From contig NZ_FOCM01000001.1 of the NCBI RefSeq assembly GCF_900110115.1, forward strand, positions 186,001 through 250,000: a stretch of DNA of 64,000 bases, read 5' to 3'. A program made the translations under genes and the position numbers. Positions 43,987 to 53,343 of this stretch are shown here, piece after piece. How positions within the stretch are numbered: position 1 is the stretch's first letter; every line of letters begins with the position of its first letter. This DNA is from Palleronia pelagia. Lineage in GTDB: Bacteria; Pseudomonadota; Alphaproteobacteria; Rhodobacterales; Rhodobacteraceae. A model generated the notes under the pieces. It saw nothing but the letters and a program-made list of their open reading frames with translations. It was not told where the DNA came from and did not search any database.

Positions 43987-45006
43987 TCAGCGCACCATGC
44001 CGACGATTCGGTAGGTCTCGTCCAGGATCGGCGCGGCGATGGCGCGGGCACGCTCGGCCCCGCGGGCGAGGATCCGGTCGATCTCGGCCTGGTCCTGCAT
44101 CAGGCGCGCCATCTCGTCGGTGATGGGCGCCAGCTTGGCGACCGCGAGATCGGCCAGAGCGGGCTTGAAGGTGCCGAACTGCGCGCCCCCATATTCCGCC
44201 ATGACCTCGTCCACGTTGCGGTCCGACAGGGCCGCGCAGATGTTCACCAGGTTGCGCGCCTCGGGCCGCTCGGCCAGTCCGGCATAGTCCTCGGGCAGCG
44301 GCTCGGGGTCGGTCTTGGCCTTTCGGATCTTCTTGGCGATGGTGTCGGCATCGTCGGTCAGGTTGATGCGGCTGGCGTCGGACGGATCGCTCTTCGACAT
44401 CTTCTTGGTGCCGTCGCGCAGCGACATGACGCGGGTGGCCGCGCCCTCGATCACGGGCTCGGTCAGGGGGAAGAAGTCGACGCCGTAATCGTGGTTGAAC
44501 TTGGCCGCGATGTCGCGCGTCAGCTCCAGGTGTTGCTTCTGGTCCTCGCCCACGGGCACGTGGGTGGCGTGGTAGATCAGGATGTCGGCGGCCATGAGCG
44601 CAGGATAGGCGAACAGGCCCAGAGACGCGTTCTCGGCGTTCTTGCCGGCCTTGTCCTTCCACTGGGTCATGCGGCCCATCCAGCCCATGCGCGCCACGCA
44701 GTTGAAGATCCAGCCCAGCTGCGCGTGCTCGGGCACCTGGCTCTGGTTGATGAGGATCGAGCGCTCGGGGTCGATCCCGCTGGCGATGAAGCCCGCGGCC
44801 AGCTCGCGCGTGTTGCGCGCCAGGTCCGCGGGGTCCTGCCACACGGTGATCGCGTGCATGTCCACCATGCAGTAGATCGTCTCGTGCGAGCCCGCTTCCT
44901 GCATGTCGACGAAGCGGCGGATGGCGCCCAGGTAATTGCCCAGCGTCAGCCCGCCCGAGGGCTGGATGCCGGAAAAGACACGGGGGGTGAAACGCGTATC
45001 GGACAT
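43987..45006 (-). CDS. trpS: Tryptophanyl-tRNA synthetase
   Basis: Charges tRNA-Trp in the cytoplasm. Class I motifs: [18 protein letters not shown] (HIGH-equivalent) and [14 protein letters not shown] (KMSKS). The 339-aa length is standard. Divergent from the rhomboid-like gene with a 78-base gap. Confidence 0.96.
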   Translation of the reverse strand: MSDTRFTPRVFSGIQPSGGLTLGNYLGAIRRFVDMQEAGSHETIYCMVDMHAITVWQDPADLARNTRELAAGFIASGIDPERSILINQSQVPEHAQLGWIFNCVARMGWMGRMTQWKDKAGKNAENASLGLFAYPALMAADILIYHATHVPVGEDQKQHLELTRDIAAKFNHDYGVDFFPLTEPVIEGAATRVMSLRDGTKKMSKSDPSDASRINLTDDADTIAKKIRKAKTDPEPLPEDYAGLAERPEARNLVNICAALSDRNVDEVMAEYGGAQFGTFKPALADLAVAKLAPITDEMARLMQDQAEIDRILARGAERARAIAAPILDETYRIVGMVR

Positions 45007-45084
45007 GGGGCGAGGGCCTTGCTGGATAATCGGTGCGGCCTCGCTTACCCATGGGGCCGGAACCCGTCAAGGAAACGCCGAGCG

Positions 45085-45768
45085 ATGCACGACGACACGA
45101 ACCAGAACCCGTTCAACACCCTGCCGCCGGTGGTGGTGATCCTGACCCTCGCGCTGGTGGGGATCGAGCTCGCCTTCCAGGCGGGCGCGCGCGGTTTCGG
45201 CGGCGCGGGGGCCGTGGGCTGGAGGCTCGAGGCGCTGAACGCCTTCGCCTTCCCGCCGCAGCTGTGGGACCGGATGGTCGAGACGGGCCAGTTCCCGCCG
45301 CGCGCGCTGCTGCGGCTTCTCAGCTATTCCTTCGTCCACCTGGGCTTCGTGCACATGCTGTTCGTGGTCGTGTTCCTGCTGGCGCTGGGCAAGATGGTGG
45401 GCGAGGCGTTCTCGCAATGGGCGGTGGTCGCCACGCTGGCGGTGTCGTCGGTGGCCGGTGCCGTGGTCTACGGCACGCTGCTCGATCCGCAGATCGCGCT
45501 GGTGGGCGGCTACCCGGCCGTCTACGGGCTGATCGGCGCCTATACCTTCATCCTCTGGACCGGTCTCGGCGCCATGGGCGAACAGCGCATGCGAGCCTTC
45601 ACGCTGATCGCGTTCCTCATGGGAATCCAGCTGGCCTTCGGGCTGTTCTTCGGCGGCGGGCCGGAATGGGTGGCCGATCTCGCGGGCTTCTTCGCGGGCT
45701 TCGCGCTGTCCTTCGTCGTCTCGCCCGGCGGCGTGGGTCGCGTGCTGGACCGGCTGCGCCGGAGATAG
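45085..45768 (+). CDS. Rhomboid-fold membrane protein lacking catalytic residues
   Basis: A 227-aa integral membrane protein with about six helices, rhomboid-like by its LSYSFVHLGFVHMLFVVVF, GGYPAVYGLIGAY and VADLAGFFAGFALSF blocks. In active rhomboids these contain HxxxN, GxSGxxxG and AHxGG. Here the Asn is Val, the nucleophile region reads GGYPAVYG with Tyr and Pro instead of Ser-Gly, and the catalytic His is Asp. It should be a pseudoprotease. The ATG at 45085 is preceded by an AAGGAAACG-like site. Confidence 0.8.
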   Translation: MHDDTNQNPFNTLPPVVVILTLALVGIELAFQAGARGFGGAGAVGWRLEALNAFAFPPQLWDRMVETGQFPPRALLRLLSYSFVHLGFVHMLFVVVFLLALGKMVGEAFSQWAVVATLAVSSVAGAVVYGTLLDPQIALVGGYPAVYGLIGAYTFILWTGLGAMGEQRMRAFTLIAFLMGIQLAFGLFFGGGPEWVADLAGFFAGFALSFVVSPGGVGRVLDRLRRR

Positions 45769-45796
45769 CCCCCGCGCCCCTTTGCGAGGGGCGCGA

Positions 45797-45866
45797 CATG
45801 AGTATTTGAAGACCAGTGATGCAGCAGGGCGCGGCGCCCCCCATCACTGGTCCGGAAATACTCATG
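45797..45866. repeat. Inverted-repeat element, copy 2
   Basis: A compact 70-bp palindrome. The 25-base arms start CATGAGTATTT and end GACCAGTGATG; the right arm is the complement with 3 mismatches (centre GAA against CCG). The middle is a 20-base GC-rich stretch. It lies between the convergent rhomboid-like and murJ stops. It could work as a bidirectional terminator or be a REP/MITE-type element. Shares arms with 37736-37877. Confidence 0.75.
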
Positions 45867-45894
45867 TCGGTTCGGCCGAAGCGGGTGTCGCGCT

Positions 45895-47439
45895 TCAGCG
45901 GCGCAGCGACCGGCGGATCTGGCCCAGCGACAGCGCCCCGATCAGGTGACCGATGCCGAAATAGCTGACCGCGCCGATCGCCACCAGCGCGGCGACCCCG
46001 GCGGCGGCGTAGGGGCCGTCCAGAACCGGCGCCAGCGGCCAGAGCGACAGCCACAGGCACACTCCCATGAGCGCCGAGGCCAGCGCGATGCGGGGCAGGC
46101 GGCGCAGGAACCGGTCGTCGGGGCTGGCCGCGTCGCCCATGCCGCGCGCGCCCCGGATCAGCAGGAACGCCATGGCCCAGCCGGCCACCGTGGTCCCGAT
46201 GGCCGCCGCGATGAAGCCCACCACGGGCGCCAGCCCGATGGCCACCGCCGCGTTCACGCCCAGCGACACGATGGCATAGCGCAGCGGCGTGCGCGTGTCC
46301 TCGCGCGCGTAGTAGAGCGGTTGCCACACCTTCTGCAGCACGAAGGCCGGCAGCCCGAGGCCGTAGACCGCGACGGCCAGCGCCGTGGCGCGCGCGTCGG
46401 CGGCATCGAAGGCACCGCGCTGGAACAGCACCTCGACCAGCGGGCCCGGCACCACGAGGAAGGCCACCGTGGCGGGCACCGTCAGCATCAGCGCGAACTC
46501 GGCCGCGCGGCTCAGCGCGTCGCGCCCGCCGGGCCCATCCTCGGCGCGCAGGCGGCGCGACAGCTCGGGCAGCAGCACCACGCCGATGGCGATGCCGACC
46601 ACGCCCAGCGGCAGTTGGTACAGCCGGTCCGCGTAGCTGAGCCAGGCGATCGCCCCGTCGAAGAAACTCGCCACCTGGCGGCCCACCAGCAGGTTCACCT
46701 GCAGCACACCGCCCGCCAGCGCGGCGGGGGCGGCGATGACCGCCAGCCGCCGCAGCTCGGGCGTCAGGCGGGGGCGGCGCGGCACCATGGCGAAGCCCGC
46801 GCGCTTGGCCGCGATCCAGACCAGCACCAGCTGCGCCACACCGCCCAGCGGCACCGTCCAGGCCAGCGTGAGGCCCGGCGGCCAGCCCATCCGGTCGCCC
46901 AGCCACAACGCCCCCACCAGAGCCAAGTTCAGCAGGACGGGCGCCGCCGCCGCCGCGCTGAACCGCCCCAGCGAGTTCAGCACCCCCGACAGCAGCGCCG
47001 CGAGCGAGATCAGCAGGATGTAGGGAAAGCAGATCCGCCCGAAGAGGACCGCAAGCTCGAAGCGCTCGTCCGCGACGAAGCCCGACGCCATGAGGAAGAC
47101 CAGCGCCGGCATGGCGACCTGCGCGATCAAGGTGAGGACGATGAGGATCGTCGCCAGCGCCGTGAACGCGTCGCGGGCGAATTCGCGCGCGCCTTCGCCC
47201 GCCTCGACCAGCTTGGCGAACATCGGCACGAACGCCATGTTCATCGCGCCCTCGGCGAAGAAGCGGCGGAACATGTTGGGCAGGGAAAAGGCCACCAGGA
47301 ACGCCTCGGCCACCGGACCGGCGCCCAGGAAGGCCGCGATCATCACGTCGCGGACGAACCCCATGATGCGGCTGGCGAAGGTCCAGCCGCCCACCGTCAG
47401 GAAACTCCGTATCAGCCGTGGCGGCCCCTTGGCACTCAT
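45895..47439 (-). CDS. murJ: Lipid II flippase MurJ
   Basis: A 514-aa inner-membrane protein with 14 expected helices that flips lipid II for peptidoglycan synthesis. Family marks: SRIMGFVRDVMIAAFLGAG near the N-terminus, MFRRFFAEGAMNMAFVPMF, and YYAREDTRTPLRYA. Start at 47439 with GGAAGGG site. Confidence 0.93.
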   Translation of the reverse strand: MSAKGPPRLIRSFLTVGGWTFASRIMGFVRDVMIAAFLGAGPVAEAFLVAFSLPNMFRRFFAEGAMNMAFVPMFAKLVEAGEGAREFARDAFTALATILIVLTLIAQVAMPALVFLMASGFVADERFELAVLFGRICFPYILLISLAALLSGVLNSLGRFSAAAAAPVLLNLALVGALWLGDRMGWPPGLTLAWTVPLGGVAQLVLVWIAAKRAGFAMVPRRPRLTPELRRLAVIAAPAALAGGVLQVNLLVGRQVASFFDGAIAWLSYADRLYQLPLGVVGIAIGVVLLPELSRRLRAEDGPGGRDALSRAAEFALMLTVPATVAFLVVPGPLVEVLFQRGAFDAADARATALAVAVYGLGLPAFVLQKVWQPLYYAREDTRTPLRYAIVSLGVNAAVAIGLAPVVGFIAAAIGTTVAGWAMAFLLIRGARGMGDAASPDDRFLRRLPRIALASALMGVCLWLSLWPLAPVLDGPYAAAGVAALVAIGAVSYFGIGHLIGALSLGQIRRSLRR

Positions 47440-47692
47440 GTCCCTTCCTTGGCCGGGTTTGCGGGCCGGCGCAAGCCGGAGCGCGGGCGACCCGAGGCTG
47501 TCAGGCGCCAAGCGGCCGAAGCCGCGCGGCACATGCACTCACAGCGGTTCCCGTCATCTTGATATTCCCGCAATAATGGAAACGTTGATCGGCGAGGTAT
47601 CTCGTGCTAATCTACCTGCGATTGCGTATTTTTACGATTTTCTCTTTTGGGCTCATTTTCCAAGGCCCCGACGCTGATTTTATGAAGATACC
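47440..47692. other. AT-rich upstream region of the unknown operon
   Basis: About 250 bases between divergent murJ and the four-gene unknown operon. It is more AT-rich than surroundings near 47600-47690 and contains the promoter candidate at 47585-47613. No gene seen. Confidence 0.4.
47585..47613 (+). promoter_or_regulatory. Sigma-70-like promoter of the unknown operon
   Basis: TTGATC (47585-47590), 17-base spacer, TAATCT (47608-47613), about 80 bases upstream of the first gene of the operon. Confidence 0.45.
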
Positions 47693-48964
47693 ATGTCGCA
47701 GCTTTTCGACCACGGACCTCGCACGCCTTCGATCCGTCACGTCCTGGGGACGCTGGCGATCCTCTCGTCGCTGGGCGCCACCGCCACGGACGCGACCGCC
47801 GACGAACGCAAGACCCTGATCTCGGGCGCCATCCACTTCTACGACGGGCAGGGCAACCTGGTCCGGCCCTATCCGTGGAGCGCGGATGCCGTGATCGAGG
47901 GGCTGAAGGCCCGGGCGGTCAATTCCTTCCAGCAAAGCGAAATCCAGAGACCGCTCGCCCTGACCAGCCGCGAGCGTCAGGACGAACTTCTGGGCATGGC
48001 GGTCGCCGAATATACCGTCGATACGTCGGACACGCTGGAATTGCCGACCATCGTGCGCGTCTCGTTCGCCGCCGATGTCTGGAGCGGCACGCTCGAATAC
48101 CCCCTGATCGAGCATCTGGGCCGGGTCGACAAGGAACACCTGCGGGTGACACGGATGTTCGACTCGAACCGCTCGCAGGTCCGGCGGATCCGTGCCGTGA
48201 TCGACGCCGATCCCCAGCCGCTCGACAGCTATCGCGACGCCTATGACTGGACGGTCGCTCTGACGAACACGCCTCAGGGCGATGCTGGATCGGACAATGC
48301 CGAGGATTTCATGCTGCTGGTCGAGCTTGTGGCGCGGATGGTCGAGCATCCGGGCGCCATGGACCAGCGCATCGCGGAAGACATCGCCAGCATCGACCTC
48401 AATCGCGAGTTCGAGGCACTGGGGGGCATCGACCGTTATCGGGTCTTGTCCGAGCTTGGCTTCGTGCTGGCACGGGCGCCCAATCTCGACCAGCCGATCT
48501 ACACCGACTACACGTTCTACGATCTCGCCCGTGCCTCCTTCGACCGGGCCATCGACCTCGCCCTGAGCGAAGGTCTGCTGACCCGGCGGCTCGCCAGCAT
48601 CCACCAGGAACGCTACAAGATGTCGTGCGAATACGGCCTGATCGACCAGGCCAAGTTCCTCGATTGCATCAGCGACATCTACGACTTCATGACGTTCGAG
48701 CCGGACCTGTCGATCCTGTCCAAGCGCGTCGGTCTCTCCGATTTCGAGAAGTATCTCTACCAGGTGTCCCGGGCACCGGCGGGGCAGGGGCTCGGCCCGG
48801 CCACCCGCGAACGGATCATCTGCGATCCGAACCTCAATTTCTTCTGGTCGATGTTCGCCGAGACGGTGAACGCAAGCGGCTCGCAGCCGCTGGTGCGAAC
48901 GTCTCACCTGGGCAGCGCCTATGACTTCTCGTCCCAGCTGGGGCAATGCCAGGTGGAGGGGTAA
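47693..48964 (+). CDS. Exported protein of unknown function (operon gene 1)
   Basis: A 423-aa protein, not recognised. N-terminal region SIRHVLGTLAILSSLGATATDATA looks like a signal peptide. The mature part is mixed alpha/beta early (AIHFYDGQGNLVRPYPW) then mostly helical and acidic, with four cysteines (KMSCEYG, KFLDCISD, RIICDPN, LGQCQVEG) that could form two disulfides outside the cytoplasm. Followed after 3 bases by a membrane-protein gene whose ribosome site is inside this gene's end. Confidence 0.7.
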   Translation: MSQLFDHGPRTPSIRHVLGTLAILSSLGATATDATADERKTLISGAIHFYDGQGNLVRPYPWSADAVIEGLKARAVNSFQQSEIQRPLALTSRERQDELLGMAVAEYTVDTSDTLELPTIVRVSFAADVWSGTLEYPLIEHLGRVDKEHLRVTRMFDSNRSQVRRIRAVIDADPQPLDSYRDAYDWTVALTNTPQGDAGSDNAEDFMLLVELVARMVEHPGAMDQRIAEDIASIDLNREFEALGGIDRYRVLSELGFVLARAPNLDQPIYTDYTFYDLARASFDRAIDLALSEGLLTRRLASIHQERYKMSCEYGLIDQAKFLDCISDIYDFMTFEPDLSILSKRVGLSDFEKYLYQVSRAPAGQGLGPATRERIICDPNLNFFWSMFAETVNASGSQPLVRTSHLGSAYDFSSQLGQCQVEG

Positions 48965-48967
48965 GAC

Positions 48968-49306
48968 ATGGAAGATCGCTGGCTGCGCAGGTTCGTCGTC
49001 GTCGTCATCATCGTGGTGTCTTCGATGATCGCCCTCTTCACCATCGGGGCCGCCATTCTGCACCCCTATATCAGCACCGACACCACGCCCACGATCCTTG
49101 AAAACTGGGGCGGGCTGATCATCGGTTTCTATTTCGGCACCTTCGTGGGCCTTCTGAAAGACTGGTTCGGCTCGCGGCCCGACGATGGCGCGCCCGCGCC
49201 GGCCCCCGCCGCGGCGCTGCCCCCCGCGGGTCAGCCGACCCCGGCGGCCCCCGCCGGTACCTCTCCCGGCACAGGAAAACAGGATGGAGGAAAGAATGTT
49301 GGATGA
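48968..49306 (+). CDS. Small two-helix membrane protein (operon gene 2)
   Basis: A 112-aa protein with two hydrophobic segments (VVVVIIVVSSMIALFTIGAA and GGLIIGFYFGTFVGLL) separated by an acidic loop, and a long Pro/Ala/Gly tail. The layout resembles holin-like or membrane-scaffold proteins, but no family is recognised. The next gene starts 11 bases before its stop. Confidence 0.65.
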   Translation: MEDRWLRRFVVVVIIVVSSMIALFTIGAAILHPYISTDTTPTILENWGGLIIGFYFGTFVGLLKDWFGSRPDDGAPAPAPAAALPPAGQPTPAAPAGTSPGTGKQDGGKNVG

Positions 49307-49442
49307 TCGCAAGGCGGCATCGGTCCGCGCCGTCGCCATCGGGCTTGCCCTGGTGATCGCGCTGGCATCGCTTGCCACGGTAAACACGGCGCAGGCCGGT
49401 CCGCCCCCCGCGCCGTGCCCGCCGAACCTGAAAGACTGCTAG
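49296..49442 (+). CDS. Tiny secreted peptide precursor, 48 aa (operon gene 3)
   Basis: A 48-aa protein: MLDDRKAASVRAVAIG, a hydrophobic core (LALVIALASLATV), then NTAQA, a classic signal-peptidase site. Cleavage there would leave GPPPAPCPPNLKDC, a 14-residue proline-rich peptide with two cysteines 7 positions apart, able to form a small disulfide ring. Strong GGAGG ribosome site at 49286-49290, inside gene 2. No family recognised. Alternative start at 49284. Confidence 0.65.
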   Translation: MLDDRKAASVRAVAIGLALVIALASLATVNTAQAGPPPAPCPPNLKDC

Positions 49443-49443
49443 C

Positions 49444-50508
49444 ATGACGCGCTGGCCGATCCTTGCCGCGGGCTGGGCGCTCGGCCTTCTGCTGGGCGCG
49501 TCGGCCCATGCCGGCGCCCTGCAGGAACAGATCGATGCGCGGCTCGACCAGACCGTCGACCTGCTGGGCGAGCGCGATTTCGACAGCGTGGTGGGCGCTG
49601 TCGACGCGCTTCTGGGCGACGCGACCCTGTCCGATCAGGATCTGGCGCGGGCCCTACGCTACAAGGGAACGGCCTATCTCTACGACGGGCTTTTCGGAAA
49701 GGCGCTGGCCACGCTGTCCTCGGCGCTCGAGATCAGCCCGCGCGACCCGTGGCTGCTGTGGCGCCGCTGCGAGGTGAACACGCAGATCGGCCTTCTCGCC
49801 TCGGCCCGGCGCGACTGTCACGACGCCAGCCGGCTGCTGGACAGCCGCTGGGCCAACACGCTGGAGACGGGGTTGGCGGAGTATCTGGACTACTCCATTT
49901 CGTTGACCGAGGCCGAGGTGCACCGCAAGCTCGGGGCCCACGACCGCGCCATCAAGATGCTCGAAGGGATCGAGGTCAGCGCGGACCTGGAGGCCATCGA
50001 CTGGCGCCGCAGCGAGGCGCTGGCAACCCTGAATTTCGATATCGAATCCTTCGACGAGGCGATCCGTCACCTCGACACCGCGATCGACGGCAGCGCCAGT
50101 GCCCCAGCCGTCAATCGTGCCTTCCTGTATTTCGTTCGGGCCGCCAGCAAGGCCCGGCTCGACCAGCCCGAAGCCTCGGCCGCCGATTACGCCATGGCCA
50201 CCAATCTCGACCCCGACAGCGAGCTCTACCTCTTCCGCGCCTGCGACTTCGCTCTCGACACGGAGCAACGGGCGCTGGCCGAAGACGCCTGCACCCGGCT
50301 GGTCGATCTCTATCCCGACAAGGACATCTATCAGCGGGTGGCGTCGATCAACGACGCGCAGGCCGGCAGGGTAGACCAGGCGGTCGAGCGTGCTTCGGCC
50401 ATCGCCACCGTGGAAGAGGACGACACGGGTCTCTTCGAGGCGATCGAAGCGGCGGCCGAAGTCGCCGAAGCCTGCGACCCCGCCTCCTGCGACGCGGACG
50501 ATCCGTGA
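49444..50508 (+). CDS. Exported TPR-like repeat protein (operon gene 4)
   Basis: A 354-aa protein with a signal peptide (WPILAAGWALGLLLGASAHA) and degenerate tetratricopeptide repeats (ALRYKGTAYLYDGLFGKALA, AEVHRKLGAHDRAIKMLEGI, and a weak AFLYFVRAASKARLDQPEA). Six cysteines occur mostly in pairs, consistent with an extracytoplasmic scaffold. It starts 1 base after gene 3 without its own ribosome site, so translation is coupled. Converges on glnD. Confidence 0.72.
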   Translation: MTRWPILAAGWALGLLLGASAHAGALQEQIDARLDQTVDLLGERDFDSVVGAVDALLGDATLSDQDLARALRYKGTAYLYDGLFGKALATLSSALEISPRDPWLLWRRCEVNTQIGLLASARRDCHDASRLLDSRWANTLETGLAEYLDYSISLTEAEVHRKLGAHDRAIKMLEGIEVSADLEAIDWRRSEALATLNFDIESFDEAIRHLDTAIDGSASAPAVNRAFLYFVRAASKARLDQPEASAADYAMATNLDPDSELYLFRACDFALDTEQRALAEDACTRLVDLYPDKDIYQRVASINDAQAGRVDQAVERASAIATVEEDDTGLFEAIEAAAEVAEACDPASCDADDP

Positions 50509-50526
50509 CGCCGAGGCCCCTTCGCC

Positions 50527-53343
50527 CTAGGACCGGGCGCGTTTCGACCCGTTCTCGATGGCCTCGCGCAGCTTGGACTCCAGTGCGCGCTGCTTCGAGT
50601 CCGAGTAGATCTTCAGCCCGAACATGTCCTTCACGTAGAAGGTATCGACCACCTGCGCGCCGTAGGTCGCGATCACGGCCGAGGCGATCGAGATGTTGGC
50701 GCCGGCCAGCACCCGCGTCAGGTCGTGCAGCAGGCCCGGGCGGTCGCGGGTATCGACCTCGATGATCGTGTAGATCTCGGACCCCTCGTTGTCGAAGGCG
50801 ATGTTGGTGGGCACGCGGAAATCGCGCTCGCGCTTCTTGATCTTGTCGCGGTCGTCCAGGCCCTTGCGGGCGATGACCTCGCCTTTCAGCGTCTTGTCGA
50901 TGGTCGATTTCAGGCGCGGGATGCGCGCGGCCTCGTAGGGCGACCCCTCGTGGTCCTGCACCCAGAACACCGCCGTGGCGAACCCGTCGCGCGAGGTATA
51001 GGTGCGCGCGTCCACCACGTTCGCGCCAACCAGCGCCAGCGCCCCGGCGAGGCGCGAGAAGATGCCGGGATGGTCGGCCATGGCGAAACAGATGCGGGTG
51101 GCGTCGCGATCCTCGTCGTCGGTAATGTCGATCTTGATCTGGTCCGGTGCGATGTTGCGCAGCATCCGCGCGAAGGCGGTGTGAGCCAGCACACCCAGCC
51201 CTTGCCAGTAGGGCGGGTAATGGCGCTGCGTCTCGGCGCGGATGTCCTTCTTGTCCCAGTCCGACAGGGCCTCGCGCAAAGCGGCCTTGGCCTCGTTCCC
51301 GCGGTTCTCGCGGTTCAGCGCCTCCAGCCCGTTCTCCAGCGCGTTCGCCGTCTCGCGGTACAGGTTGCGCAGAAGCTGCGCCTTCCAATTGTTCCAGGTG
51401 CCCGGGCCGACGCCGCGGATGTCGCACACCGTCAGCAGCAGCAGCAGGTCCAGCCGCTTCTTGGTGCGGACGGCCTTGGCGAAATCGCGCACCGTCCGCG
51501 GGTCCGACAGGTCGCGCTTCTGGGCCATGTCGCTCATCAGCAGGTGATAGCGCACCAGCCATTCGACGGTGTCCACGTCGGCGCGGCTCAGCCCCAGCCG
51601 CGGCGCGACCTTGCGGGCGATCCGCGCGCCAAGGACCGAATGATCCTCGGGCCGGCCCTTGCCGATATCATGCAGCAGCAGCGCCACGTACAGCACCTTG
51701 CGGGCATAGCCTTCCTCGATGATCGAGGTGGCGACCGGCAGCTCGTCCACCAGCTTGTGCTCCTCGATCTCGTTCAGGTGCCGCACGCATTGGATGGTGT
51801 GCTCGTCCACCGTGTAGTGGTGGTACATGTTGAACTGCATCATCGCCACGATGGGCTCGAACTCGGGGATGAAGGCGCCCAGCACGCCCAGCTCGTTCAT
51901 CCGACGGAGCGCCCGGTCGGGATTGGCGTGCTTCAGCAGCAGGTCCAGGAAGATGCGCACCGCTTCGGGGTCGCGGCGCATCTCGTCGTCGATCATGTCG
52001 AGGTTGGCCGCGATCAGCCGCATGGCGTCGGGATGCAGAAGGTATCCGGTGCGCAGCGCCTCGTCAAAGATGCGCAGGATCTGCTTGGGGTCGTCCGCGA
52101 ACGGGTCGGAGCCGGCGAAGGTCAGACGGTTCTGCTTCAGCGCGAAGCCCGGCTTCACCCGGCGGCGGCGGCGGAAGAAGCCGACGAGGCTGGGCGGGGC
52201 CTTCTTGAAATCGGCCTCGAGCGCGGTGAGCAGGATGCGCGTCAGCTCGCCCACGCGGGTGGCGTGGCGGAAATAGGCCTGCATGAAATGTTCGACCGCG
52301 CGGCGCCCGGCCTTGTCGGTGAAGCCCATGCGCTCGGCGACCTCGACCTGCAAATCGAAGGTCAGCTGGTCCATGGCGCGCCCGGTGATCAGGTGCAGGT
52401 GGCAGCGCACGGCCAGCAGGAACGTCTCGGCCCGGACGAAGCCGTCGAACTCCTCGGCGGTGAAGGTGCCCTTTTCCACCAGGTCCGCGGCGTCCTGCAC
52501 GTGGTTCACGTATTTCGCGATCCAGAACAGGGTCTGCAGGTCCCGCAGTCCGCCCTTGCCCTCTTTCACGTTGGGCTCGACCATGTAGCGCTGGCCGCCC
52601 TGGCGGCGGTGCCGCTCGGCCCGTTCCTCCAGCTTGGCGGCCACGTAGTCGCTGCCCGTGCCCTCGAAGAGGTCGGTCCACAGCGCCTCCTGCAACCGGT
52701 CGGCCAGCGCGTGGTGTCCGGTCAGGAACCGATGCTCGAGAAGCGCGGTGCGGATGGTGTAGTCGCCCCGGCCCAGGCGGATGCATTCCTCGACCGTGCG
52801 CGAGGCGTGGCCCACCTTCAGCCGCAGGTCCCACAGGATATACAGCATCGATTCGATGACGCTCTCGGCCCAGCCGCTCAGCTTCCAGGGGCTGAGGAAC
52901 AGCAGGTCGACGTCCGAAAACGGGCACATCTCGGCCCGCCCGTATCCGCCCACCGCGAAGACCGCCAGCCGCTGGCCCTCGGTGGGGTTGGGGCAGGGGT
53001 GCAGGCGGGTGGTGACCAGTTGGAAGGTGGTCCGCACCAGGCAGTCAGTCAGGTGCGAATAGGCCGACACGCATTCCCGCGCGGCGCCCGGCTGCTTGGC
53101 GAAGGCCTCCGCGATGGCGTCGCGGCCGCGTGCCTGCGCGTCCTTCAGCCGCTCGACGGTGATGCGCCGGATCTGCGCGGCATCGGTCACACCCTCGAGC
53201 GCGGCATTCAGCGCGCCCAACTCGGCCGGCCGGTCGAAGATGTCGCCGGCCGGACAGATCAGGCCATCGGGGTCGCGATGGGTGTCGTCGGGGCCGTCCG
53301 GCTCAGAAGCCGGAGCCACCGAAGCGTTTGGGTGCGGGGTCAA
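50527..53343 (-). CDS. glnD: Bifunctional uridylyltransferase/uridylyl-removing enzyme GlnD
   Basis: A 938-aa sensor of glutamine that uridylylates or deuridylylates PII. The nucleotidyltransferase motif is GGYGRAEMCPFSDVDLLFL (about residues 150-170), the HD domain has LLHDIGKGRPEDHS, and two C-terminal ACT domains contain HPGIFSRLAGALALVGANVV and RPGLLHDLTRVLAGANISI. Start overlaps the lipoprotein gene's 3' end by 41 bases. Confidence 0.95.
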   Translation of the reverse strand: MTPHPNASVAPASEPDGPDDTHRDPDGLICPAGDIFDRPAELGALNAALEGVTDAAQIRRITVERLKDAQARGRDAIAEAFAKQPGAARECVSAYSHLTDCLVRTTFQLVTTRLHPCPNPTEGQRLAVFAVGGYGRAEMCPFSDVDLLFLSPWKLSGWAESVIESMLYILWDLRLKVGHASRTVEECIRLGRGDYTIRTALLEHRFLTGHHALADRLQEALWTDLFEGTGSDYVAAKLEERAERHRRQGGQRYMVEPNVKEGKGGLRDLQTLFWIAKYVNHVQDAADLVEKGTFTAEEFDGFVRAETFLLAVRCHLHLITGRAMDQLTFDLQVEVAERMGFTDKAGRRAVEHFMQAYFRHATRVGELTRILLTALEADFKKAPPSLVGFFRRRRRVKPGFALKQNRLTFAGSDPFADDPKQILRIFDEALRTGYLLHPDAMRLIAANLDMIDDEMRRDPEAVRIFLDLLLKHANPDRALRRMNELGVLGAFIPEFEPIVAMMQFNMYHHYTVDEHTIQCVRHLNEIEEHKLVDELPVATSIIEEGYARKVLYVALLLHDIGKGRPEDHSVLGARIARKVAPRLGLSRADVDTVEWLVRYHLLMSDMAQKRDLSDPRTVRDFAKAVRTKKRLDLLLLLTVCDIRGVGPGTWNNWKAQLLRNLYRETANALENGLEALNRENRGNEAKAALREALSDWDKKDIRAETQRHYPPYWQGLGVLAHTAFARMLRNIAPDQIKIDITDDEDRDATRICFAMADHPGIFSRLAGALALVGANVVDARTYTSRDGFATAVFWVQDHEGSPYEAARIPRLKSTIDKTLKGEVIARKGLDDRDKIKKRERDFRVPTNIAFDNEGSEIYTIIEVDTRDRPGLLHDLTRVLAGANISIASAVIATYGAQVVDTFYVKDMFGLKIYSDSKQRALESKLREAIENGSKRARS

